The notes beneath the pieces were generated by a model. It was not told where the DNA came from, searched no databases, and saw nothing but the letters and a program-made list of their open reading frames with translations. Shown here piece by piece: positions 1 through 4,734 of a stretch of DNA of 5,142 nt. Source of the stretch: Ilumatobacter sp. (GTDB lineage Bacteria > Actinomycetota > Acidimicrobiia > Acidimicrobiales > Ilumatobacteraceae); contig JAJCXU010000428.1 of NCBI GenBank assembly GCA_029263275.1, positions 1 to 5,142 of the forward strand. Reading direction: 5' to 3'. The number at the start of each line of letters is the position of its first letter. Position 1 is the stretch's first letter. The position numbers and the translations under genes are program-made.

Positions 1-628
1 GAATCGCCGGGTCGAGCGACAGCGGGATCATGAAGCCACCTGCGCTGTCGGTCGTGGTCATCGCTCGGCCTTCCATCTCGGACTTGACCGCAGCGACCTG
101 CCGGTAACTGTTGGCCTCCTCAGGTGTCCACAGCAGGTGGCCTCGTTCGGGATCGGCGAGCATCTTCGCGAACGCGCCACGGTAGGCGGGGTCACCAGCA
201 GCAGTGGCCCAGCGGGCAGCGATCGATCGTTCGCCGGGGCGACCGGACTCGATCAATGCGGTTGCGCGTTCGGCGGCGTGGTCGGGAAGGATGCTGGAAC
301 GCGCTGCGTCGTCGATAACGCTGCGGCCTCGGTCCTCGTCGGCCCAACCGGCCCGGTCGCTCGGCTCGCTGCGGGAGAAAAAGCCCGGCGACGTCGGCCT
401 CGATCGTTCGACGGCGATCTTGTTGAGTTCGTCGACGCGTTCCTGCTTGGAGCGGATCAGCGCTGCGATGTCCGCCCCGCGGGAGGCGATCTCGCCGCTT
501 CGGGTGGTGATCTCGGCGGCGGAGCGGTCCGTGTTGGACGCGAGCGCGTCGAGTTCGGACGAGAGCGTGTTGCGCTCGGTTTCGAGTTCGGTGATTTCAC
601 CGGTGAGCTTCTGGATCATGGATGACAT
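1..628 (-). CDS. HK97-fold phage major capsid protein, N-terminal part (runs off left edge)
   Basis: Structural protein that would form the icosahedral head shell. The 209 codons visible start at ATG 628, preceded by AGGAGA (634-639) five bases upstream, a strong ribosome binding site. Residues 1 to about 72 are charged and heptad-like, with repeated Glu/Leu/Ile spacing and no Pro or Trp, as expected of the coiled-coil delta (scaffolding) domain. A polar linker follows. From about residue 190 the segment TTTDSAGGFMIPLSLDPAI matches the entry into the mature HK97 fold in actinobacterial phage capsids (T.AGGF.VP..LDP.I). The rest of the fold is outside the window. No prohead protease gene lies immediately upstream, where it often sits; an 87-residue unknown is there instead. 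The frame stays open upstream to an ATG at 796, so a longer product is possible. By hand count about 79% of codons end in G or C. Family assignment is from motif recognition and is firm; the exact N-terminus is less so. Confidence 0.9.
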   Translation of the reverse strand, partial: MSSMIQKLTGEITELETERNTLSSELDALASNTDRSAAEITTRSGEIASRGADIAALIRSKQERVDELNKIAVERSRPTSPGFFSRSEPSDRAGWADEDRGRSVIDDAARSSILPDHAAERATALIESGRPGERSIAARWATAAGDPAYRGAFAKMLADPERGHLLWTPEEANSYRQVAAVKSEMEGRAMTTTDSAGGFMIPLSLDPAI

Positions 629-796
629 CAGGGTCTCCTGAGAATGGGTGTGCCGCCGTGCAGGCGCACAGCCGGCGCGAATGAAGGGACCTCGCAACAC
701 CTGGACCGACGGTCGCTTGGCGGCGTCCTCACCGTGCGTCTCGTCCAGATTGGAGCGCCGACTCAGGTGATCGACAACATCGTACTGCTTGGTCAT
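629..796 (-). other. In-frame 56-codon upstream extension of the capsid gene
   Basis: From ATG 796, which overlaps the stop codon of the preceding gene as ATGA (793-796), the capsid frame is open for 56 codons with no stop and joins directly to the ATG at 628. The predicted extension begins MTKQYDVVDHLSRRSNLDE and becomes Arg/His/Cys-rich towards its end. No good ribosome binding site precedes 796, but the 4-base overlap is the same coupling arrangement seen at four other junctions in this operon. About 73% of codons end in G or C, somewhat below the capsid body, and the first half looks more gene-like than the second. It may be a true N-terminal extension, giving a long and a short capsid form, or an untranslated leader that happens to be open. 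Confidence 0.4.
634..639 (-). promoter_or_regulatory. Ribosome binding site of the capsid gene
   Basis: AGGAGA on the minus strand, five bases before ATG 628. It is one of the strongest Shine-Dalgarno matches in the window and is the main reason to prefer 628 as the principal capsid start over the upstream in-frame ATG at 796. Confidence 0.75.
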
Positions 797-1056
797 TCGG
801 CGAGCCGGGACCAGTGGATTCGGACGGTGCCGAGCAGGTCGCCGCCGATGTAGAGCACGGTGGCGTCGAAGTAGCCGTGATCGTCGGGGCCGGTGCACCA
901 CCATCGGCACTGGTCGGCCTCGATCGCCTCAGTGATCTCGCGGTGAATGTCGTCGTCGACTGCGTGGTCGGCTGCAGCGACGAGCTGCGCGACGCGTTCG
1001 AAGTCGAGCGTCCCGCGGGCGTAGTCGGGCATCGGGTCAACTCGAATGCCGGTCAT
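793..1056 (-). CDS. Hypothetical protein, 87 residues, between the replication and capsid genes
   Basis: Not recognised. The protein is acidic, with a helical-looking first half (residues 15-45, including DFERVAQLVAAADHAVDDD) and a second half with a WW pair, a GPDDHGYFDAT segment and alternating hydrophobics (VLYIGGDLLGTVRIHW), suggesting a small compact alpha/beta fold. There is no signal peptide or membrane segment. ATG 1056 overlaps the preceding stop as ATGA (1053-1056) and has GAGG seven bases upstream (1064-1067). An internal ATG at 1032 is an alternative. Its own stop overlaps the next ATG (796), again as ATGA. It sits where prohead protease or small head proteins commonly occur in phage genomes, but shows no protease motif. 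Composition and coupling support a real gene; the function is unknown. Confidence 0.7.
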   Translation of the reverse strand: MTGIRVDPMPDYARGTLDFERVAQLVAAADHAVDDDIHREITEAIEADQCRWWCTGPDDHGYFDATVLYIGGDLLGTVRIHWSRLAE

Positions 1057-1268
1057 TGGTCGGCCTCGCGCAGTTGCTTAGAGAGAGAGATTCCTGACGA
1101 CGGCAGGGTCGGAAGGCGGTTCAGAGTTTCGACAAAAAGGGCGGGCTTGGGACCAGGGTCCACCCCTAAGGGGGTGGACTCCGGTGGACCCACGGTGCCG
1201 GTGGGTCCAGATTGCGTTTGGTCCCTAGCTGGTCCTGTGGTCCTTGGGGGTGTGTTAGAGCGGGTCAT
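1053..1268 (-). CDS. Possible small Pro/Gly/Thr-rich protein, 71 residues
   Basis: ATG 1268 lies inside the end of the ATPase gene (14-base overlap) and has AAGGA (1277-1281) eight bases upstream, a good ribosome binding site. The stop overlaps the next gene's start as ATGA. Residues 1-42 are rich in Pro, Gly and Thr with several GP pairs and look disordered; the C-terminal part (from about ALFVETLNRL to KQLREADQ) could be helical. Codon use is unlike its neighbours: AGG, TTA, CTT, CCA and CAA recur, and only about 62% of codons end in G or C. Much of the frame coincides with two perfect DNA hairpins and a cluster of GGTCC/GGACC sites. The stretch may therefore be mainly a cis-acting DNA element that also happens to be translated. 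No family recognised. Confidence 0.45.
   Translation of the reverse strand: MTRSNTPPRTTGPARDQTQSGPTGTVGPPESTPLGVDPGPKPALFVETLNRLPTLPSSGISLSKQLREADQ
1158..1179. repeat. Perfect 9-bp inverted repeat, 4-base loop
   Basis: GTCCACCCC (1158-1166) and GGGGTGGAC (1171-1179) are exact complements around the loop TAAG. There is no T-tract on either side, so it is not a standard intrinsic terminator. It is the first of two adjacent hairpins in the GGTCC cluster. Confidence 0.7.
1185..1209. repeat. Perfect 9-bp inverted repeat, 7-base loop
   Basis: TGGACCCAC (1185-1193) and GTGGGTCCA (1201-1209) pair exactly around GGTGCCG. Each arm carries a GGACC or GGTCC site, and it lies five bases from the hairpin at 1158-1179. 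The lack of a T-run argues against a terminator; a protein-binding or origin role is inferred only. Confidence 0.7.
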
Positions 1269-2427
1269 GCTGGGTTTCCTTGTGTTGGCGGACGATGGTC
1301 CTTCCGTCGTCGGTCAGTCGGTATCGGTTCTGGCCGTCTGGGTCCTCGGGACCACGTTTGACTGGTCCTTTCTCGGTTGCCCGCCCGATCGTTCGCTTGA
1401 GTGTGGACGGCGAGACTCCGGTGGCGAGCCAGTCGCCGTAGGTAGCGCCGTCGTCTCCTTCGATCGCTGCGAGCTTCGCCAAAGCGCCGAGTTGTGCTGG
1501 GCCGAGCCGTACGGTCACTGCTACCGGATCGAGGACAATCGAGTCACCGACGGTTCCTGCTCGGAACGAGATCGGTGCTCCCTGCCGCCGGTGCTTCTGC
1601 TTGGTCGTGACGACCTCGATGGATTCGTTCTTGGCGGTCACTTGGAGGACGGTGTCCGCTGCGGCTTCGAGCGCAGACGATCCGCGAGCACCCTGGCCGG
1701 AACTCTTTCCGCTGTGGTGCACCACTTGAACGTGTGCGCCTGTTCGTTGCCGGATCGCGTCGAGCGCTTCGATCGCGAGGCCGACGTCCTTCGCCGAGTT
1801 CTCGTCGCCGCCTGGGATGCATCGCGCGAACGTGTCGAGGACGACAAGCGATGCACCGACCTCTGCGGCTGCGCTCGCGAAGGCTTCGACTGCTTGGGGT
1901 TGGAGGAGGTTCAACGCTTCGGGCATGACCCGGAACCGGTCGCGTGGGTCTGCGTCGCGTCTCGATCGCCATGCCCGAATGCGCGGTGGTAGGCCGACGG
2001 AGCCTTCGGCTGCGACGAGAACCGCGACTCCGTCGGCGGTCTCGTGGTCGTGCCACCAGATTCCTGAAGCGACGCTGAGAGCGACGTCGAGCGCGATGAA
2101 CGACTTGAACGACCCCCGCTGGCCGTAGAGGACGCTGATCGTGTCCAGGTCGAGCAGATCGCCAACGAGGGGACGCAGCGGCGGCATCCGGTACAGCTCA
2201 TCGAGCGTCATCAACCGTGGACTCCGCGTAGTCCGTGGACCGGCCGACCCGTCTCGCCTCGAAGACTCGACGTCGATCGTCGAGCCGTCGTCAGCAATGC
2301 GCTTGTGCCATTCGTCTCCGACCGGTGCGCAGGTGGTTTCCGACAGTTCAGGTTCATCCGACATGCAGAATGCGCAGAGGCCACAACGATCCGACGGACG
2401 GCAGGCGTCGCGGGAGATAGTGGTCAC
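1255..2427 (-). CDS. RecA-like/RepA-type (AAA_25-like) ATPase with N-terminal Cys cluster
   Basis: Probable replicative helicase-like or initiator-associated ATPase of the element, 390 residues from GTG 2427. Residues 1-25 hold C9, C15, C18 and C21 (spacing C-x5-C-x2-C-x2-C), likely a metal-binding knuckle. A charged linker follows, then from about residue 73 the usual lead-in LDELYRMPPLRPLVGDLL. Walker A is GQRGSFKS at 102-109 (K108, S109), the variant common in RepA-like ATPases. Walker B is LVVLDT with D198. VVHHSGK (236-241) and GARGSSALEAAADTVLQV match the RecA/RepA-type core. The C-terminal 80 residues look like a winged helix (SPSTLKRTIGRA, NRYRLTDDGR). The GTG start overlaps the previous stop as GTGA (2424-2427) and has GGAG seven bases upstream, so it is preferred to the in-frame ATG at 2493. 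No primase domain is seen. Family call is firm; exact role is inferred. Confidence 0.85.
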   Translation of the reverse strand: MTTISRDACRPSDRCGLCAFCMSDEPELSETTCAPVGDEWHKRIADDGSTIDVESSRRDGSAGPRTTRSPRLMTLDELYRMPPLRPLVGDLLDLDTISVLYGQRGSFKSFIALDVALSVASGIWWHDHETADGVAVLVAAEGSVGLPPRIRAWRSRRDADPRDRFRVMPEALNLLQPQAVEAFASAAAEVGASLVVLDTFARCIPGGDENSAKDVGLAIEALDAIRQRTGAHVQVVHHSGKSSGQGARGSSALEAAADTVLQVTAKNESIEVVTTKQKHRRQGAPISFRAGTVGDSIVLDPVAVTVRLGPAQLGALAKLAAIEGDDGATYGDWLATGVSPSTLKRTIGRATEKGPVKRGPEDPDGQNRYRLTDDGRTIVRQHKETQHDPL

Positions 2428-2630
2428 GTCCGGACTCCGATCCGTTCGCACTCGTACACCCAAAGACAGCCGACGCACGCCGTCGTCGCGCACGTCAGGA
2501 CCTCACCCCAGTCGACACTGGTCCGTCGACTGAGTGACACCTCAGGAGTATCCTGATGAGCGCTCGCCAGAGCATTTCGGACTCCGCCCTGTCTGCCAAC
2601 GGCAGGGCGGAGTCGCGTCCGGCCGCTCAT
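2424..2630 (-). CDS. Small cysteine-containing protein, 68 residues, upstream of the ATPase
   Basis: Not recognised. ATG 2630 overlaps the preceding stop as ATGA (2627-2630); its TGA overlaps the ATPase GTG as GTGA. The C-terminal part has C47, C52, C55 and C61 (C-x4-C-x2-C-x5-C), within TCATTACVGCLWVYEC, and resembles a small zinc-binding fold. The N-terminal 30 codons are Arg/Gly-rich and contain a strong DNA hairpin (2580-2614), so the real start may be the in-frame GTG at 2540, giving a 38-residue protein that begins just before WGEVLTC. The conserved-looking end and the exact overlap with the ATPase start support translation at least of the C-terminal part. A DNA- or ATPase-partner role would suit its position, but nothing in the sequence proves it. 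Confidence 0.55.
   Translation of the reverse strand: MSGRTRLRPAVGRQGGVRNALASAHQDTPEVSLSRRTSVDWGEVLTCATTACVGCLWVYECERIGVRT
2509..2532. repeat. 8-bp inverted repeat around SalI-like GTCGAC cores
   Basis: CAGTCGAC (2509-2516) and GTCGACTG (2525-2532) are exact complements separated by eight bases. This is one of three inverted repeats within about 105 bases upstream of the ATPase gene; it lies inside the reading frame of the Cys-containing small protein. A regulatory or origin function is possible but unproven. Confidence 0.5.
2542..2556. repeat. 6-bp inverted repeat TCAGGA-GTA-TCCTGA
   Basis: TCAGGA (2542-2547) and TCCTGA (2551-2556) pair exactly around GTA. It sits immediately upstream of the alternative GTG start at 2540, where it could occlude or present the AGGA on the minus strand, or act as an operator. 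Confidence 0.45.
2580..2614. repeat. Perfect 12-bp inverted repeat, 11-base loop
   Basis: GACTCCGCCCTG (2580-2591) and CAGGGCGGAGTC (2603-2614) are exact complements, the strongest hairpin in the window. Inside it CTGCC and GGCAG around AAC can form an alternative inner stem. Neither strand has a following T-tract, so a standard terminator is unlikely. It lies just after the stop of the 47-residue gene, where it might attenuate transcription, protect RNA ends or bind a protein. Confidence 0.7.
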
Positions 2631-2770
2631 GCTGCACCCCGCTTCCGACCGACCAGCGCGGCGACCAGGCGCAACGTGCTTTCGTCGGTGATGGTGGGCG
2701 GCAATCCTTGCTCGGCCCGTTCGCGGCGCATCCGTTCGACGAACACGGCGACGTCGGTGGCGGCGTTCAC
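2627..2770 (-). CDS. Small conserved-type phage protein, 47 residues
   Basis: Starts at GTG 2770, overlapping the excisionase-like gene's stop as GTGA (2767-2770), and ends at TGA 2627. It has the feel of small proteins found next to excisionases in actinobacterial prophage-like elements: a charged helix (about residues 6-20, VAVFVERMRRERAEQ), then GLPPTITDEST (22-32), then a second helix (LRLVAALVGRK). This helix-GLPP.I.D-helix pattern is from memory of such elements, not a search. Function unknown. Third codon positions are strongly G/C, and its stop overlaps the next ATG. At this length it is easily missed by gene finders. Confidence 0.7.
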   Translation of the reverse strand: MNAATDVAVFVERMRRERAEQGLPPTITDESTLRLVAALVGRKRGAA

Positions 2771-2955
2771 GACGCACCACCAACTGTGCGGTGATCCTGC
2801 ATGAACGCGATCAGGTCGTCGCGCAGGACGCAGATTGAACGACCGATCTGCACGGACGGGATCTTTCCGTCAGCAATCAGTTTGTAGATGAACGGCTTCG
2901 ATAGACCGGTCATCTCGGCGACTTCGACCGGTCGGTAAGACAACGGTTCGGACAT
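2767..2955 (-). CDS. xis: Excisionase-family helix-turn-helix protein (candidate recombination directionality factor)
   Basis: A 62-residue DNA-binding protein of the HTH_17/excisionase family. Residues 6-50 show the signature order: YRPVEVAEMTGLSKPFIYKLIADGKIPSVQIGRSICVLRDD contains the helix-turn-helix (VAEMTGLSKPFIYKLI), the IPSVQIG wing and the RDDLIAFM closing helix. In serine-integrase elements such as phiRv1 a small protein of this kind steers the integrase from integration to excision; that role is inferred here. It could instead be a transcriptional regulator of the operon it heads. ATG 2955 has AGGAG (2966-2970) ten bases upstream, slightly long spacing. It is the first gene of the coupled minus-strand operon and is divergent from the plus-strand gene at 3067. 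Confidence 0.85.
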   Translation of the reverse strand: MSEPLSYRPVEVAEMTGLSKPFIYKLIADGKIPSVQIGRSICVLRDDLIAFMQDHRTVGGAS

Positions 2956-3066
2956 GGGCGCACTACTCCTGTGAGAAGTTCGCGCCGGGTCCGAGGACCA
3001 AGACGACGGGCTTCAAGCGGTCGGAACCCCGAATCGCTTGGCCTCTACTCGGTACGATACACGCCC
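2956..3066. promoter_or_regulatory. Divergent intergenic region with GGTCC-GA-GGACC palindrome
   Basis: This 111-base gap separates the excisionase-type operon (minus) from the plus-strand gene and must carry promoters for both. GGTCC-GA-GGACC at 2988-2999 is a 12-base dyad made of the same half-sites as the cluster at 1150-1243, and lies 33 bases upstream of the excisionase ATG, a plausible operator position. I do not see a convincing sigma-70-like pair for the minus strand. Confidence 0.5.
3053..3058 (+). promoter_or_regulatory. -10 element TACGAT of a leaderless plus-strand transcript
   Basis: TACGAT fits the actinobacterial TANNNT -10 consensus and ends eight bases before ATG 3067, so transcription would start at or next to the start codon. 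No Shine-Dalgarno sequence is present and no clear -35 is seen. Leaderless mRNAs are common in Actinobacteria. Confidence 0.5.
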
Positions 3067-3312
3067 ATGGAATTCGCCGACGGCACATTGGCACCGGATG
3101 ACGTGTTGGAGTTGTTCAACGCCAACTATCGAACTGCGCTGACTGCGCTAGGCGGGGACCGGTCGAGGGAACGCCACAACGACATGCGTTCGATCGAGGC
3201 CAATGCCAAGAAGCGTGCGACGGAGCGGACACGGGATCAGGTCGACGACGAGAGCTGGCAGCGATTCACCGGGCTATCGGGCCGGGGCTGGCGGCGCAGT
3301 CCCGCGACCTAA
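3067..3312 (+). CDS. Hypothetical 81-residue protein, possible lysogeny-side regulator
   Basis: Not recognised. It is the only gene of the element transcribed on the plus strand, divergent from the excisionase-type operon and convergent with the integrase gene (nine bases between stop codons). Residues 1-35 are acidic and helical (PDDVLELFNANYRTALTALGG); residues 36-65 are highly charged with many Arg and Lys (RSRERHNDMRSIEANAKKR), suggesting nucleic-acid binding or a long helix; the end is Gly/Arg-rich. I see no clear helix-turn-helix. ATG 3067 is chosen because it sits right behind a TACGAT -10 box. An in-frame ATG at 2971 would add an Arg-rich, poorly gene-like stretch across the promoter region and is rejected. 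Position resembles that of a repressor or immunity gene opposite an early operon, but this is inference only. Confidence 0.6.
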   Translation: MEFADGTLAPDDVLELFNANYRTALTALGGDRSRERHNDMRSIEANAKKRATERTRDQVDDESWQRFTGLSGRGWRRSPAT

Positions 3313-3321
3313 CGTCGAGAA

Positions 3322-4722
3322 CTAGACCCTCCAGGCGAGGGCGAGTCGGTCGAGGTCTACACCGCGACCGCGCCGGGTCGCCTTCCCAATCACTAGCGAC
3401 TCGATCGTCGCCCGGTACACGAGTAGCTGGCCGTTCGGGTCGAGGTCGGGCCACGCCAACCGGATGTCGTCGACGTCGGGCAGCTCGACAGGCTCGGATG
3501 CCGTGGCCGTTTCGCTCGTCCACCGCTTCTTCGCTTCGGCGTATTCTTCCGGTTCGATCGTGCCGTCCAGCACCATTTCCCACATCCGGGTGAGTCGTTC
3601 CGCGACCGCCGCGGCGTGCGCTTCCGGATCGGTGCCTGAGTCGGCGCGTAAGGCGTTCCAGGCATCGGCGTCGAGTAGTTCGAGCATGGCGGCGCTGACG
3701 GCTTCGTCAACGGCGTCGTAGCCGATCCCGTTGAGACACTTCCCGTCGGTGCACAGAAGTCGGCCCATCGAGTTCGTTCCCGACTTCGTCTTCCACTTCT
3801 CGATGTGGTGACGCATCTTCGCTCCGCAGTGGCACCGGACGATCGGCACGAGCGGCCACTTGAGCTGGTTGCCCGAGTTCGTTCGACGGTCGGGACCCAT
3901 GAGGACGGCGCGGACGTTGTCCCACGTCTCGCGTTCGAGGATCGGGTCCCAGCCGCCCGGGATGAGTTCGGCAGTGTCGAGCACCCGAGCGCCTCCACGA
4001 CGCGGCAGGACGTCATCTGACACAGCGACCATTCCGATCAGCGTCGGTGACTGCAAGGCCGTCGTCAGCCCACGGTGGCTGATCTTCACTCCCCCGGCGT
4101 TCAGCCTCTTCACGACCGATAGCACCGACGCACCATCAGCGATCCGTTCGGCGGCATCCGCGACGAGCGGCGCGACGTTCGGGTCAGGGACGAGTTCGTT
4201 CGCCGCGGGCTTCGTGTAGCCGAGCGCAGCCGGACCAGCCGGTACCGCACCGTTGCGTCGGCGGTGGCGATGCCACTCCGTTGCACGGTCAGACTTCTGC
4301 GCCGACTCCAACTGGGCCAGCGCAGCGACGAGGGTGAGCATCACTTCGCCCTGTGGTGTGGACGTGTCCATCTGCTCCGTGACAGAGGCAAACTCGGCGC
4401 CTTGCTCGTCGAGTTCCTCAACGAGTTTGAGGAGGTCGAGGGTGTTCCTGGCGGCCCGGTCGACCTTCCACACGACGAACGCGTCAGCGGCTCCCGTCAC
4501 GACATGATCCATCGCCTTGCGGAACCCCGGCCTCGACTTGCGCGACGACTTGTAGGCGGATCGTCCCGGTTCGACAATCACGTCCACGAGCGACCAGCCA
4601 CGAGTGACGCAGTACGCCTCGATCGCCCTCCGCTGCGTGTCGGTCGACGTCTCGCCTTCACGGTCGCGGCTGATGCGGACGTACCCGATCGCCCGCCGTG
4701 TTTTAGGCTTCGCTGATGGCAT
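3322..4722 (-). CDS. int: Large serine recombinase (phage-type integrase)
   Basis: A 466-residue site-specific recombinase that would insert and excise the element by serine-linked double-strand exchange. The N-terminal catalytic (resolvase) domain, residues about 9-150, has AIGYVRISRDREG with the nucleophile S18, the segment VVWKVDRAARNT with the active-site arginines (about R89 and R92), and the conserved LESAQKSDRATEWHRHRR linker helix. The recombinase domain follows (GYTKP onwards, about 168-270), then a zinc-ribbon domain with C297, C299, C324 and C329. A helical, charged region at about 340-405 is the likely coiled-coil insertion that controls directionality. Length is normal for the family and no catalytic residue is missing, so it is probably active. 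The start at ATG 4722 lies six bases from a TATAAT box with no Shine-Dalgarno sequence, so its mRNA is probably leaderless. The gene abuts the attachment junction. Confidence 0.96.
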   Translation of the reverse strand: MPSAKPKTRRAIGYVRISRDREGETSTDTQRRAIEAYCVTRGWSLVDVIVEPGRSAYKSSRKSRPGFRKAMDHVVTGAADAFVVWKVDRAARNTLDLLKLVEELDEQGAEFASVTEQMDTSTPQGEVMLTLVAALAQLESAQKSDRATEWHRHRRRNGAVPAGPAALGYTKPAANELVPDPNVAPLVADAAERIADGASVLSVVKRLNAGGVKISHRGLTTALQSPTLIGMVAVSDDVLPRRGGARVLDTAELIPGGWDPILERETWDNVRAVLMGPDRRTNSGNQLKWPLVPIVRCHCGAKMRHHIEKWKTKSGTNSMGRLLCTDGKCLNGIGYDAVDEAVSAAMLELLDADAWNALRADSGTDPEAHAAAVAERLTRMWEMVLDGTIEPEEYAEAKKRWTSETATASEPVELPDVDDIRLAWPDLDPNGQLLVYRATIESLVIGKATRRGRGVDLDRLALAWRV

Positions 4723-4734
4723 GTGTTTATTATA
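4723..4734 (-). promoter_or_regulatory. Integrase promoter -10 (TATAAT) with leaderless start
   Basis: Minus-strand TATAAT at 4734-4729 is a perfect -10 hexamer, followed by six bases and then the integrase ATG at 4722, so the transcript would begin at the start codon. No good -35 is found at the normal distance; that position (about 4752-4757) falls in sequence that appears to be host-derived. Confidence 0.65.

Larger units (their letters stand above)
1150..1243. repeat. Dense cluster of GGTCC/GGACC sites
   Basis: The 5-mer GGTCC or its complement GGACC starts at 1150, 1157, 1186, 1204, 1220, 1231 and 1239, seven times in under 100 bases. Further copies start at 1297, 1341, 1349 and 1364 within the ATPase gene. 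Several are paired head to head: 1150-1161 is GGACC-AG-GGTCC and 1341-1353 is GGTCC-TCG-GGACC. Four coincide with in-frame Gly-Pro codons of the small frame 1268-1053, so coding explains some but not all. Position just after the ATPase gene would suit a replication origin, operator array or packaging site. Confidence 0.55.

Noticed and set aside
1081..1090. (GA)5 dinucleotide run
   Set aside because: Short and within the 71-residue frame; at this length it is not notable in itself.
1158..1209. Tandem hairpins as intrinsic transcription terminators
   Set aside because: Neither hairpin is followed by a T-run on either strand, and coding sequence continues through them on the minus strand.
814..1992. 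Plus-strand open frame of 392 codons opposite the 87-residue gene, the 71-residue frame and the ATPase gene
   Set aside because: It is antisense to well-supported genes. Its protein has the Val/Arg/Cys/Trp-heavy, patternless make-up typical of a frame opposite high-GC coding sequence, and it has no start signals or recognisable domain.
1544..2056. Minus-strand 170-codon frame within the ATPase gene
   Set aside because: Extremely Arg/Pro/Ser-rich shadow of the ATPase coding sequence in another frame.
2428..2493. ATPase start at ATG 2493, adding 22 residues
   Set aside because: It would overlap the Cys-containing small gene by 70 bases and adds an Arg-rich, unfamily-like segment. GTG 2427 has a GGAG site and a GTGA coupling overlap that matches the rest of the operon.
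2580..2614. 12-bp hairpin as an intrinsic terminator
   Set aside because: No T-tract follows on either strand, and termination here on the minus strand would cut the coupled operon before the ATPase gene.
2424..2783. Minus-strand frame starting at 2783, extending the 68-residue protein upstream
   Set aside because: The added N-terminus is almost pure Arg/His and overlaps the 47-residue gene in another frame; the coupled ATG at 2630 or GTG at 2540 is more likely.
2971..3066. ATG 2971 as the start of the plus-strand 113-codon frame
   Set aside because: The first 32 residues are Arg/Ser-rich and run through the divergent promoter region and a TACGAT box; ATG 3067 directly behind that box fits better.
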